A DNA stretch of 64,000 nt from Adiantum capillus-veneris (GCA_014529385.2 CM043965.1:63571933-63635932); one strand, 5' to 3'. Shown: positions 11,220 to 21,264, counted from the first letter of the stretch. Program-made: numbers and translations. The notes: generated from the letters alone by a model not told the origin.

Positions 11220-12450
11220 TAGGATTAGCAGTTGCAGCATATAGAGCTGCTCTCTCATCAGCTTCGTCACCCACAATTGGTTGTCTCACTGCGGCATTAG
11301 CGAAAGCTCTGCTTCCTTGTCCTATGTTTCCTCTTCCTTGGCCTCCTCTTCCGTTTGGTTGACTTTGCCCGCTGACGTTCAAAGGTACATTATTAGCACT
11401 GGATGTTTGGGAAATCCTTTTTGGACATTAGCTTTTATAATGTCCCTACTACTGGCACTCAAAGCATCTTATATTGGGAAACTCGGTAGCTATCGTAGTA
11501 GCTAATACAAGACGATGGTCGTATGCAGGGTTGATTGGTCTGTTACTCCAGTTTTCTGTCCTGGCCCTCTTTGACAAATAGTATTGACTATCTTGGGTAG
11601 TCCTCTGAATCTCTTTAGCTAACGGTTTGGCCCTTAGCAAGGCATCTTATAGAGTTGCTCGCTTGAGAGCTTCTAGTCGGTTGTTCAAGGGGTCGACGAG
11701 TCCTTGGTAGAACCGTACTACTTGCTGTTCCAATGTCATCCTAGGAGCATATCTCCGAAGTGTGAAGAACTTCGAGTAGTATTCTTCGACGGAAGAAGTC
11801 AACTGTCGAAGTGAGAAAAACTCATTCATCTTTAAGGCTTTGTGAAAGTGAGTGGTAAATATCGCTCCATCACAGCAGGCTAAAAGCATGCTTTGGTGGT
11901 ACAAAAAGGACTATCCTTGACAACACCTTTGAAAAATCTTTGAGCTACAATTTCTACATGTCACATGAAAAATTACCTATCATACTGTATATCAGTGGAT
12001 AGATCTTCAAAAGGAGAATCTAAAAATACAAGGTCCGAAAACTTTTGACCTAAACTACAAAAATTTTACCAGTCCCCACTTTTTCATTGGTAGAAGTAAA
12101 ATAGGTCCTTTTTTTGTACCACCAAACCACACTTTCACCCTGCAGCCTTGATGTCTTCCCATGATTGGGAAGATCCCTTGATATCCAAGTCCCTGCAATG
12201 TTGTTTCCACCAGATCTTGGCATCGCCAGACAAGCGGAACATCGCAAGCATGTTTTGGTTCTCGGGTTGAGTTCCCGTAGCTTCGAAATAGTCGTCCATT
12301 GCTTCCATCCATACTTCCACATATCTCTCCACATTAACCCCTTCGCCTTTAAAGGTTGGAGGCTGAGCTTGCTTAAGGAGAAGCTTTTTCTCATGAATGG
12401 CGGTATATAGCGTAGTAGAAGGTACCTATCCAATGGGATAAAACTCATTA
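11220..12450 (-). pseudogene. Element B gag remnant
   Basis: Read on the minus strand, the N-terminal capsid part (12332-12143) has YVEVWMEAMDDYFEATGT and FRLSGDAKIWWKQHC. After an inserted MITE (11876-12142) the frame continues with KALKMNEFFSLRQLTSSVEE and YYSKFFTLRRYAPRMTLEQQ, then VVRFYQGL and a stop at 11647-11649. The next block (to about 11449) ends CFECQ, half a zinc knuckle, then Gly/Arg-rich sequence continues to about 11220. The equivalent of element D reads SWEDIKYVVKGRYLPP across the MITE site, which confirms the insertion point. Confidence 0.8.
11876..12142. mobile_element. MITE inside element B gag
   Basis: The ends are inverted repeats of about 33 bases: the left end begins CAGGCTAAAAGCATGCTTTG and the right end, reverse-complemented, begins CAGGGTGAAAGTGTGGTTTG. 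Both continue GTGGTACAAAAA and GGAC. The flanks show CAG on both sides (11873-11875 and 12143-12145), consistent with a 3-base target duplication. It is 267 bp with no coding capacity. The superfamily is not certain; the CAGG ends with a 3-bp duplication would suit a CACTA-like or hAT-like derivative. Confidence 0.65.
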
Positions 12451-12479
12451 CTATAGCACTCTTCTCAAATGAACCTAGG

Positions 12480-14168
12480 CTTTTCCATACTCAAGAAGAA
12501 ATTTAACTGTTTGGGCTTAACCAACCTACTTAATTTGTACAGCTATCACAAAGGATTTAACCATTCCACCATTAGTTTAAATTCCATTGAATACATCCAA
12601 AATTTTCCGATAAATAATGGTTAAGGGCTTTAGAGCCAGTTCCCATAAATTCTAAGTAGGAAAGAATGGTTGATGGATATACTGTTTGAGATACGAAAGA
12701 ATGTCTGCTAAGGAAAATTTAGCTCGGCCTGTTCATTTCTATTTCCAATGTTGATACTAGTCCGAACCATTATGGGAACTGGCTCCAAAGTTAAGCACTT
12801 GGCCTAGGTAATTAGAATTTTCAGATTTTACTTAATCAATTTACTAGAGAGTGAATTAGACATACTCAATTCCCTTCCTAGTGTAAGTAGAGAAAATGCC
12901 GAATTGTCATATGCATAGGTAAGAAGACTTTTCCCTTCCTAGTGGATCAATGACGGATTAATTTTCCTTAATTACTTCCTAATATATGAACAGATTGAAT
13001 CTAATTTAGCTAATCAAACATTGTGTGGTAATAGGATGAAAATGACCAATTCTACATCATTACCGGCTTGACAATTAATTTACTATGAAGACTAGCGGGA
13101 GCTTTTTGCTTACTAATCATGCATTAATCTATGATTAAGAGAGGTTAATGGCTTGCATAATTAACTATTGGATGATGATTATGTAATAGAATAATGATAT
13201 GGAGAATTAGAGAGCAGCTATTGAGTAATTTAGTTATGATTAAGCATAATAGATGATGAATTAAGAGAATGTTGAAGAGATTTGCAGAAAAGCATAAATT
13301 AAATCGATATTACCGTGATTAGGGGCTGAAATCTACTCGAATTTCTGATCCAATGGAGTCCTCAAGACGAGAATCGGGCAACACTTCCCTCCTGTACTTC
13401 TTCTCCAAAAACTATGTGTGCCGGCAACACCTCCCCAAGGTGTGTGTGCAAGTGTGTGTGTACTGAGTGGGTGTGTGAGCATGTGTGTGTGTGTGTGTGA
13501 GCACACTCCTAAATAGGCCTCTCCATGATGAAAATCGACCCATGCTGCTATAAGCATCTGAATGAGCACTCACTTCATGCATGGCAAGTCTAGTTACATG
13601 CCTAGCAAGTGTCCAGTTAGTTAGTCTAACTGACTCTCACACTCTCTCTCAAACATGGAAACTCTCCCACAACTCCCAAAAGAAGAGAGGGCGCCCCCTA
13701 GCTGCTAAAGCAAGCTCTGAGTGGCCTGGGACCTGTTCCCATACAGCCTCGAGCCCCGGTGCCTCCCCGCACAAACTTAGGAAATTTTGGTTTTAGGCTA
13801 AAACGGGGCATATGAGTCGGAATTTAATGCCGTAAATTGCTATACTAAGCTCTAACTAAGGCGTATCTGTCCGAGTACCTGCTATATTTAGCAGCCTTCG
13901 GGGTCCAAAAATGCATTTTTTTCAAATTCAGGGTACGGGTGCAATTTTTCGAGACGGTCAAAACTAGGCGGATCAGGTGACCAAAAACTTACTATTTTTG
14001 GAAATTTTCTACGAAAATTATTTTAATTCACTTTTGGAAGCTTTATAACATTCTAAACATCATGGCACTGACAGAATTTGGAAAACTGCTAAAAATAGTA
14101 ACTTTTTCCATTATGTTTATTCCAGGGTACAATGGTGCTCTTTTTTGGTCGGGGTCAGAGACTTTACA
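12480..14168 (-). mobile_element. Element B 5' LTR, rearranged
   Basis: 12770-13732 repeats 8798-9750 of the other LTR at high identity. Compared with the 3' LTR it lacks about 0.8 kb at its PBS-proximal side and holds an inverted block (12633-12785). A CCTAGGCTTT remnant near 12474 matches the sequence next to the PBS of element D (CCTAGGCTTTGATACCA), so the PBS itself seems lost. 13733-14100 is LTR sequence with no gene. Confidence 0.65.
12633..12785. repeat. Inverted LTR segment bounded by 16-bp inverted repeats
   Basis: GAGCCAGTTCCCATAA at 12633-12648 is the exact reverse complement of 12770-12785. The sequence between them matches 8240-8352 of the other LTR only in inverted orientation, for example TTCTAAGTAGGAAAGAATGG here against CCATTCTTTCCTACTTAGAA there. 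This is a local inversion or foldback-type rearrangement. Confidence 0.8.
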
Positions 14169-14530
14169 TTGACCCACTTAAGTTGTTTGTGGTAGAGACT
14201 GATGCTAGTGATAAAGCAATTGGTGCGGTACTTCTCCAGGAGGGAAGATCTATAGCCTTCGAAAGTAAAAAATTGGATAGAGCTAAACAGAATTATTCTA
14301 TCTATGAGAGAGAGCTTTATGCCATAATTCACGCTTTACGAAAGTGAGGACACTATTTATATGGTGCCGAGTTTGAAGTAGTTTTTGACCATGAGAGTAT
14401 TAAATGGTTTACTAATCAAACAGACTTGAAGGGTCACAAAGCTAGATGAGCAGAGATCCTTCAAGATTATGATTTTAAGCTACGATATTGCAAGGGGCAA
14501 TATAATGTAATAGCAGATGCACTAAGTCGG
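14169..14530 (+). pseudogene. Element A RNase H, second half of pol
   Basis: After the right TTGAC copy the frame resumes with DPLKLFVVETDASDKAIGAV, containing the first catalytic Asp of RNase H, then LLQEGRSIAFESKKLDRAKQ and YSIYERELYAIIHALRK, with the catalytic Glu in YERELYA. An in-frame TGA at 14345-14347 and another at 14447-14449 interrupt it. The end motif YNVIADALSRM is typical of the RNase H C-terminus in Ty3/gypsy. Confidence 0.88.
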
Positions 14531-15520
14531 ATGCCTCATATTAATTCACTTGCTTTCACGAAAATAAAGAGTGAATTTTTGGAGTCATTACGTGGCAAGT
14601 GTGTACAAGATCAATCATATGCTAAAGTGTGGAGTGTAGTTTTAAAAAGGGATCCCTTACACTCACATGTCTCTATACAGCCACATAAACATGTCTCTGC
14701 ACGTGCAAATAAAAAATCCAACACACAAGGATCCACCCCTACTCAAGAAGAGCTTAAGCGATGGAAGAATTTTTCCATTGATGATGGCTACTTGCTCCAT
14801 AAGGGTAGAGTATGTGTGCTAAAGGAATTAGACACTAGGCACCAAATATTAATTGAGTGTCACAATAGTCCAAGTGCTGGTCATCCAGGTATTCGTAAGA
14901 CATATGCCTTAGTTCGACGACAATTTTATTGGCCAGGCCTACATCATGATGTTCAAGAGTATGTACTAAACTGCCAATAGTGCCAAGTAAATAAGGCAGA
15001 GCGCCTCAAGGTAGGTGACCTTTTACATCCTTTAGAGATTCCACAAGGTAAGTGGGAGAGTATCCCTATGGATTTTATAGTAGGACTACCTACTACCAAT
15101 CGTGGCCATGATGCCATATGGGTAATTGTAGTCTGTCCAACAAATATGGGTCGATTCATTCCCACTAAGACTACGATTAAGACACCAAAATTATCATGGC
15201 TATTTGTAGAGCATATATATAGACTCTACGGTCTTCCAGCTAGTATCATTAGTGACAGAGATCGAAAGTTCGATAACCACTTCTAAAGAGTTGTGTTTCA
15301 AAAGTTGGAAACTACACTTAATCTTAGTACGATTGATCATCCAAAAATAGATGGTCAAACCAAAATAGTTTATCAAGTGCTAGAGGATATGCTACGAGCG
15401 TACGCTAGCAAGAAGCAAACCAATTGCGAAGACTACTTACCTATATTGGAACTTGCGTATAATAGTTCAAAGCATGTAACTATAGGGTTTAGTCCATTTA
15501 TGCTTTTATATGGTTTTTAA
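14531..15520 (+). pseudogene. Element A integrase
   Basis: The N-terminal HHCC domain shows H-x-SPSAGHPG...YWPGL and the CQ-stop-CQ pair; a TAG at 14978-14980 lies between its two cysteines. The catalytic core shows the three expected acids: MDFIVGLP (first Asp, about 15071), SDRDRKFDNHF (second Asp, about 15254) and YQVLEDML (Glu, about 15383). A TAA at 15284-15286 and a TAA at 15518-15520 break the frame. The function would have been insertion of the cDNA. Confidence 0.88.
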
Positions 15521-16104
15521 CCTAGATCGCCCGTTACGGTGGGGTTGGCTAAGGAGAAGATACAACAAGCGAAAGATTTTCTCCAAGACCATTTTGATAT
15601 GCTTCGAGTTGCTCGACAGAATGTTAAGCAAGCTTAAGATCAATATAAGAAGTACGCAGATGAGCATCGTCATCTTGTTACTTTCAAAGAAGGAGACAAG
15701 GTTTTCCTCAAAGTTCCGGAGCATTCAAAAAGTCTGAAGATGGAAAAAGCTACTAAACTTTCACCACACTATTGTGGACCATTTACCATTCTCAAACGTA
15801 TAGGTCAAGTGACCTTAAGTTAGCTCTTCTCGAGCACTCACGAGTTCATCCTGTTTTTCATGTTAGCCGTTTACAAAAACAGCTAGGAAAAAATAATAAT
15901 GTCATTAACACAGATGTGTTAAATGACCTCATCAAACCGCCAAGCATCCCTCATGAACCCGAAAAGATTTTGGATTCTCATGAGCTTTGCACCAGGCATC
16001 ATGTTAGACGACAGGTGTTGGTAAAATGGCTAGATAGATCTGAAGAAGGTTCTACATGGGAGAATGTCTCCGCACTTACGAAACATTTTTCTGTTTGTAT
16101 TTGA
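15521..16104 (+). pseudogene. Element A integrase C-terminus with chromodomain-like segment
   Basis: Frames around 15540-15830 encode a GPY/F-type region (EGDKVFLKVPEHSK, then SPHYCGPFTILKRI in a shifted frame). 15840-16104 reads HSRVHPVFHVSRLQKQLG followed by EPEKILDSHELCTRHHVRRQ, VLVKWLDRSEEGSTWENV, ending with a stop at 16102-16104. The VLVKW...STWE signature is the chromodomain-like tail of chromoviruses, thought to guide insertion to marked chromatin. Confidence 0.8.
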
Positions 16105-16122
16105 GGATGAAAATGATTATCC

Positions 16123-16329
16123 AAGGGGGAGGTAATGTAAGGACATGGGTCCTACGGGAAAGGCCACCGGCACGGCAGGACAGTGTGTACACTAGGGGGA
16201 GGCTATAAGATAGCACGGTTGGGTGGAGACTAGCACACGCATTACTCTCATCCTTTCAGCTAGACTTGAGACTATGAAACATCTTCTTTTTCCAAAGGAG
16301 GGCCTCTTATTTCATTAGTTTCAGAGATA
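16123..16329 (+). mobile_element. Element A polypurine tract and 3' LTR start
   Basis: AAGGGGGAGG (16123-16132) is the polypurine tract and TGTAAGGACATGGG begins the LTR at 16136. The LTR end is not located, and the pseudogene coding signal to its right ends at 16330, so the LTR is short or truncated. Confidence 0.6.
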
Positions 16330-17437
16330 TCATGTCATACCCATGGTTTTTGATCCGTCTGGGGTGATCATCAAAAGTGCTACCAACTCCAGTACCTTGA
16401 GTTCATATTGCATATATTCTTTGTGGTACGGGTCGTGCACTTCTGAGATCCACCTTTGAATCTCCTCTTTGGCCTATGTTTCATCTTTTGTGTCTTGAAA
16501 GTCATGTAGACCTACCACTATAGAAGTGCTTGAAAATTCTACATGGGCAAGGTCCATGCTTATATGCTCTTTATCCATTGTCAAAGGGACTTCTATTGCA
16601 GTTGGCTAAGCCCTTATGGCACTAATTGCTAGATCCATCTATTGTATATAGCGAGGTGTGTATGGTGCTTCGTGCTTCCAACTCTTCCTTTGCTTTTGCC
16701 AATTGCTCTCTTAGCAGTTTGATCATCATCCTTCTAGATTTAAATTTCTTTGTGTCCTTCGATCATGATCTGTCGGTCATACTTTCTTAAGCTAAGGCAT
16801 CCTTAAGATCCTTGAGCTCTTGTATAGTTGAGGCTGGTGTTGATGAGGTACAAATAGGGGCTGGGTGTCTTGCATTGCTAAGAGCTGGATAAAGTGTGGT
16901 TTTTACCACCCCATAAGACTCCCCAGTCTTGACATTCTTTTGTCTTTCTTTTTCAAGCTCCTTCTCTAGCTGTTGTTGCTCAACCTGTAGATTGGTATTT
17001 GCTTCATTAAGGATTGAGCTTCTTGATAGTAATGGGCTGCATTTGATTGCTCTCTTTGCAGTTCATATTGGAGCTCTATTTGTATTCTTTGTAATTATTC
17101 AATATTGTTTTGTAGTTGTTGATTTGCTGCAATTTCCTTTTCTACTTCCTCTTTGGTCTCTTCTAGCTCCACTCCTCTTAGGTTGGTGACCACTCTTTGA
17201 CATTGTAATTGAAGTTTGATTTCCTCCAAATGATGATCAATGTCAAATGAGTTGATCAACCACTCAAGCCTTCTTCGATAATGGCCTTAGAGCGATTAGA
17301 CATTTGTTTTGTCTCTATAGCCTATGGTTGGCTAGGTGTGCCGACTGCTTATTTCTCTGTTGCTACCTCCCTCTTGTCTTTGTCTACTTGCTCTTGAAGT
17401 CTTGGCTAGGTTCTGCTCGTTTTCTTTTTTGAGTCAT
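16330..17437 (-). pseudogene. Coiled-coil protein pseudogene, family unknown
   Basis: No single open frame survives, but the minus strand reads as protein over about 1.1 kb. It starts at an ATG at 17437 with TQKRKRAEPSQDFKSK, then passes stops (TAG, TAA) and frameshifts through RGVELEETKEEVEKEIAANQ, QLQREQSNAAHYYQEAQSL and VEQQQLEKELEKERQKNVKT, a long Gln/Glu/Leu-rich helical stretch typical of coiled coils. Later come PICTSSTPASTIQELKDLKD, then KEEIQRWISEVHDPYHKEYM and ALLMITPDGSKTMGMT, with a stop at 16330-16332. At least one stop is TAG in a place where CAG would suit. The protein is not recognised; it could be a transposon-encoded accessory ORF or a host pseudogene. Confidence 0.5.
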
Positions 17438-19422
17438 GCCCCCACTGCTTGAATTGTGGGTGGTGCTATCATCCCGTGCTCTGTTGTTTCCTTTGGTTTA
17501 TCAAGAGAGAGAGAAAGAAGGAGAGCATGCAGAGGCAAGGCGTTAGCAAGGCGATCAAGGTGATAGGCAAGAATGCGATGTGTTATTGATGACCAAGGTT
17601 GCAGTTATATACACATGATGGGAGGTTGTTACACGGTTACAAGGTTCATGTGATTCATGGGGATTCAAGCCGTTTGACATCTCATGTGATGACATGGATG
17701 GATGATGTGGATTAATGTTCCCACACACGCCCGCAAGACACATCGTCCATACAGAGGCATGTGTAGGTGCATAGTGGGAGATGCAATCTACATGCTTTGC
17801 TTTGTACAATCATGCTCATGCAGATTTGAGGTTGGTTCATCTTCAAACACTTCAACCCGGATCAAGGTTTGACTTCACAATGAAGAAGATTAGCGATGAA
17901 GAAGATTAGCAGCTCTGATTGCTGCTTTGGTCGAGCTTTGAAAGGCTTTTTTCACGTCCACTCCATGAGTGATTTCACGAGCTTGGAAACCACATGTTCG
18001 CCCCCTCAAGCGAAATGAAAGCATAACCGTGTCTTTGAGATTTGGAGTTGATGGCGAGGTTAAGTGTTGAAATGGCAGCAAGGTAAGAAGACTCAGAGCA
18101 GCTACCGTTTGTTGAATGAATAGTAGAGCCGCCATTAAGGTTACACACACATTGGTGAGGTCGAGGAATCATCTGAGAATGCAAGGGAGGGCTCTTGTAA
18201 GCAAGGCCACCAGGGCCAAAAACAATGGAAGACCATGATGGTGGGAAAGATGGCCAGGCTGAATTCTCGCAGGAAATTGCTGCAGAGGGATGTGCCTCAT
18301 GATCAAGGTCAGCAACTTGAGGTTTGACCTGCTTCAGACGACCTTCAGCAGCAGGTAGGGTGGATGGCTCAAGCAACCGAGAGGTTTGAGGCTTGCAGTT
18401 GGTTGCTACATCAATATCAAGATTGGGAACAGGTGCATGGCTGGCTGGGTGGCCAGCGCTTGAAACGTCATGCCATGCCTTGGTGGATTGAACCACATGA
18501 GGAGTGGTCAGGTTGGCAAGAAGGGCCTTAGCAGTGGCGCCAACAATCGGAGGTGCAACAGCTAGGTTCCCAATGATGGTCTCGACACCATTGCCATCTT
18601 CAGACGGAGGTTGTATTGTTGTGGGTCTGGCAACATTGTTTGCAGCACTGTCTTTGGCGGCATTTTTGGCGGATCTAAGGGCTGCACCTAGGTCCACAAT
18701 GGCGTGGCTCCCATCAGTTTTGATGGCGGAGGGGTTTGCAACGTCATCAAACTTGGTTGCTATGACGGCTACCATATTATTGTCAGCATTATGGGATGCG
18801 GCAGCAAGGTCATTGATGGTTGCCTTGGTCGCATGGCTGGCGGCGCATGAGGCATGCAGGTGAGCATACTGCAAGGGCTTGCCATTGGATGCTTGGGCTG
18901 TGTGAAGCGTCATCAGAGGCCTTGAAGGCTGCGTCACGGGGTTCGCAGCAGAAGGCGTGGGTTGGACCTCCGCGACAGGTTCTGCATCAGCAGGGTTCCA
19001 AAGGAAGGCCTTGATGATGGTGGCATCACCATCAATATTAGCATCTACATCAGCTGCAGCAAGCTTGTCGGCAGGTGGTGTGGTAGGAACTGATTCGTCT
19101 GCAACCAGGTGGACGGTTGTCTTGGCCGCAAGGGTGGCGTTAGGCATTGCGGAATTGAACGCAGCACGATCTTTGGCTTCAGGGAATGTATCATGGCAAC
19201 AAGGGCCAATACAATGTCAGCTCCTATAGGAGGATGTGCAAGGTACGAAGGCTTGCAAGGCGGGGCTAGTTGGAAAAGGTTGTGCCAACACAACTCAGGA
19301 GTCAGGATGCACTGGAACAGGTTGGGGTGGCATCACGGCAGCATTGATTGTGGCTGCTTTCTGGGAATTCACAAGAAGTTTTGGACAGATTCTCACAATA
19401 ATTCTCACATTGTGACTTACCT

Positions 19423-19574
19423 CAACATCATGAGCTTCTAGGCACCGCATACCTAGCTAGGTATGATTGGGTGAGGGGACCGCCGGCCCGGTGGGAGGCC
19501 CGGGAGTCCACTCCCCCCAATCGTACCTAGCTAGGTATGTGGTGCCTCTCAAGTAGAAGCTCGTGATGTTATGC
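19423..19574. repeat. Foldback element, about 150 bp
   Basis: The left arm carries AACATCATGAGCTTCT, then AGGCACCGCATACC and TAGCTAGGTATGATTGGG. The right arm is its reverse complement with few mismatches and a small extra block (ACTTGAG). The arms are about 45-50 bases and the spacer is GC-rich. It lies within the Ala-rich pseudogene. It may be a tiny MITE or a transcribed hairpin. Confidence 0.7.
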
Positions 19575-19743
19575 ATTGTATGAAAAGACTCCATTTTTCT
19601 ACATGAGAAAATTTCTAAATCTTCTCGTGGAAGGGGTGGCGGCAGTCTTGGCTGTAGCAACTTCTTTTCCTACAGGGGTGGCAGTGTTGAAGGAGGTGAC
19701 ATCAGCGGCAGGAGTTTCAATGTTGTCTGTAGCAGGAGTTTTA

Positions 19744-20089
19744 GGCCCCTGTCACACTGGGCCGCCTGCCCATCTCGGATTTGCAGGGTGGGCACCCAGT
19801 TCGTGTCTTAACAGGTCATCATAAAAAAGATGGCCTTCAAAAGCAGCCAATCCCCGTAGCCCAGATGGTGGTCTCTCCGCTTCTTGTGCTGACGGACAGA
19901 GCTGAACTCCTATGTCTTGCACTCCCGCCATTACTTTTTGAGAGTTGGCCGCCACTCTCGAAAGTTGGCCGAGCGTGTGAGGCCGGCCATCTGACAAAAT
20001 GTTTAGGCCCAAGTTACCTTTTTGCAGACGAATGAGGTGACACCACATTAGCTTGGCCAAGCTTTGGGTGTCCGAGTGTGACAGGGGCC
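19744..20089. mobile_element. Harbinger/Tourist-type MITE
   Basis: The 15-base terminal inverted repeat is GGCCCCTGTCACACT at 19744-19758 with its exact complement at the right end. TTA at 19741-19743 and 20090-20092 is the target duplication, the hallmark of PIF/Harbinger-derived MITEs. It is 346 bp with no transposase. Its removal rejoins two codon-aligned parts of the Ala-rich frame (DDAK, then TPATDN). Confidence 0.85.
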
Positions 20090-20773
20090 TTAGCATCATC
20101 CTTTTCTCTAGCAGGGGTGTCAGCCGCATTTTCAGTAGCAGTGTTGGCAACGGCCGATTGGGTTGCAGGGATGTCATTCACCGGTGCGACGTCAACTAGG
20201 CCTGCAACGTGGAAGTCAACAGGATGGGCGGCTACTGACATGAGCTCGTGGTTGGCCTGTCTGAAGTGTTTGCAGTAGCGTCGGCGTTTGCTGGCTTAGG
20301 GTCGTGAGCACTGGCCATGAGGAAAGGCTTAAAGAAATCTCGAGAAAGGCGAGGGATGCTCCTTGGTTCTTGTGGGTAGCTTGGCCCAAGAGGCATGGCT
20401 AGCTCGGTGCAGGGAAGCAGGGAGTACTAGCAAGGAGGCTCTTTGCCATAGCAGAGAATGCGCAGGGTCATGGTGGAGCTCCGCACAGGACAACCAGGAC
20501 GGATTGCTTCAATCACACCATGTGAGAGAATGTGCCACACAGAGAGAGAGGAAAGTGAGAGAGAGAGAGAAAGAAGGAGAGCACGCAGAGGCAAGGCGTT
20601 AGCCAAGGCGATCAAGGTGATAGGCAAGAATGCGACGTGTTATTGATGCCAAGGGTATAGCTATAGACACATGATGGGAGGTTGTTACACAAATACAAGG
20701 TTCATGTGATTCATGGGGATTCAATCCGTTTGACATCTCATGTGATGACATGGATGATGTTAATGTTCCCACA

Positions 20774-21029
20774 GCAACAGCAACAAGTTCTACATCATCA
20801 GAATGCTCCACTAGGATTTTAACATTTTTATCTTTATATTTTGTCCTTTGGGGATTATTCCAATTAAGCACCTGCTCTCACCCCGACTCTACTCAAGGGT
20901 TACAAGTCCTTTGGCCAAGAGGCCTTTCACACACAAAGGCTATCTAAGGACTAGATCTTAGGCTCAATTCATACGACTACTAGATGAAGAAGAAGCACTC
21001 CAATGATGGCTCTACATCAAACAAAGCTT
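20774..21029. other. No gene seen
   Basis: The sequence has no open frame of note and no repeat end that I can place. It separates the small LTR element from the copia gag remnant. Confidence 0.4.
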
Positions 21030-21264
21030 ATTTTGTATCCAAAACAAAGTGCAAATGCTACGGTAAAGGCAACCATAATTCCAACAATTGTTTTAAAGTG
21101 AAGCCATGCTCTTTTTTGTGGAAAACTTGGGCATTATGCTTCTAAATGTTATCAAGACAGGGAAAATGGCAAAGTAAACCTTGCTGGCAATGATCAAGTT
21201 GAAGAAGAACCTCCAAGAGAGCCACAAAATTTTGTTGGAGTTCTTGAATACAACAATGCAATGT
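21030..21264 (+). pseudogene. Ty1/copia gag C-terminus with two zinc-knuckle-like motifs
   Basis: In one frame the sequence reads SNKAYFVSKTKCKCYGKGNH followed by NSNNCFK, a scrambled CX2CX4HX4C knuckle. After a one-base shift near 21115 it reads CGKLGHYASKC, the second half of another knuckle, then DRENGKVNLAGNDQVEEEPP and a stop at 21262-21264. Paired knuckles followed by an acidic tail match copia Gag. No adjacent pol is present on this strand. Confidence 0.65.

Larger units (their letters stand above)
7403..14168 (-). mobile_element. Element B: gag-only gypsy derivative nested in element A
   Basis: The element is in minus orientation. Its start (right end) reads TGTAAAGTCTCTGACC on the minus strand and its left LTR also begins TGTAAGGTCTCTGACC (at 11027), the same start as in element D (TGTAAGGTCTC). 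The left end begins TATGAGATCCC where element D has TGTGAGGTCCC, so the terminal TG has decayed to TA. The internal part (11028-12480) encodes only gag; protease, RT, RNase H and integrase are absent. It is therefore a large-LTR, gag-only, non-autonomous derivative that needed enzymes from relatives such as an intact element D. Confidence 0.8.
4678..16329 (+). mobile_element. Element A: decayed Ty3/gypsy retrotransposon with chromodomain, split by element B
   Basis: Gag, zinc knuckle, protease and RT occupy 4678-7402. RNase H, integrase, chromodomain-like segment, polypurine tract and 3' LTR start occupy 14169-16329. The two halves are separated by element B and are flanked by the same five bases, TTGAC (7398-7402 and 14169-14173). 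The translation resumes at the correct position in the RNase H linker, so they were one element. Many stops and frameshifts show it is dead. No 5' LTR is visible: the 5' end appears cut off near 4600 by the minus-strand LTR to its left. Domain order and the C-terminal chromodomain-like segment point to the chromovirus branch of Ty3/gypsy. Confidence 0.85.
17975..20396 (-). pseudogene. Ala/Pro-rich protein of unknown function, disrupted by two foldback insertions
   Basis: The reading begins at an ATG at 20396 (MPLGPSYPQEPRSIPRLSRD) and continues FFKPFLMASAHDPKP. A frameshift near 20230 leads into MSVAAHPVDFHVAGLVDVAP and TPAREKDDAK. A 346-bp MITE (19744-20089) interrupts next; beyond it TPATDNIETPAADVTSFNTA continues in the same frame once the insert and one TTA are discounted. 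A second foldback (19423-19574) and another frameshift follow. The longest intact part is 19147-17975 (390 residues), very rich in Ala, Asn, Asp, Thr and Pro, ending with a more ordered tail. No domain is recognised. It lies between two LTR-like repeats, so it may be an element-encoded Gag-like or captured host protein. The plus-strand open frame at 18504-18863 is its shadow. Confidence 0.5.
17482..20773 (-). mobile_element. Small LTR retrotransposon with Ala-rich cargo frame
   Basis: A repeat of about 230-250 bp occurs in direct orientation at 17482-17725 and 20521-20773. On the minus strand each copy starts TGTGGGAACATTAA. The left copy has TATATAAC and, further on, CAATAACACA, as expected for an LTR promoter and poly(A) region. 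TGGTGTGATTGAAGC (20505-20519, minus) sits where a PBS would be. The interior carries no gag/pol motif I recognise, only the Ala-rich frame. No clear target duplication was found, so the LTR interpretation is moderate. Confidence 0.5.

Noticed and set aside
18504-18863. Plus-strand 119-codon Ala-rich frame
   Set aside because: It is the antisense shadow of the minus-strand Ala-rich frame, caused by GC-rich codon symmetry.
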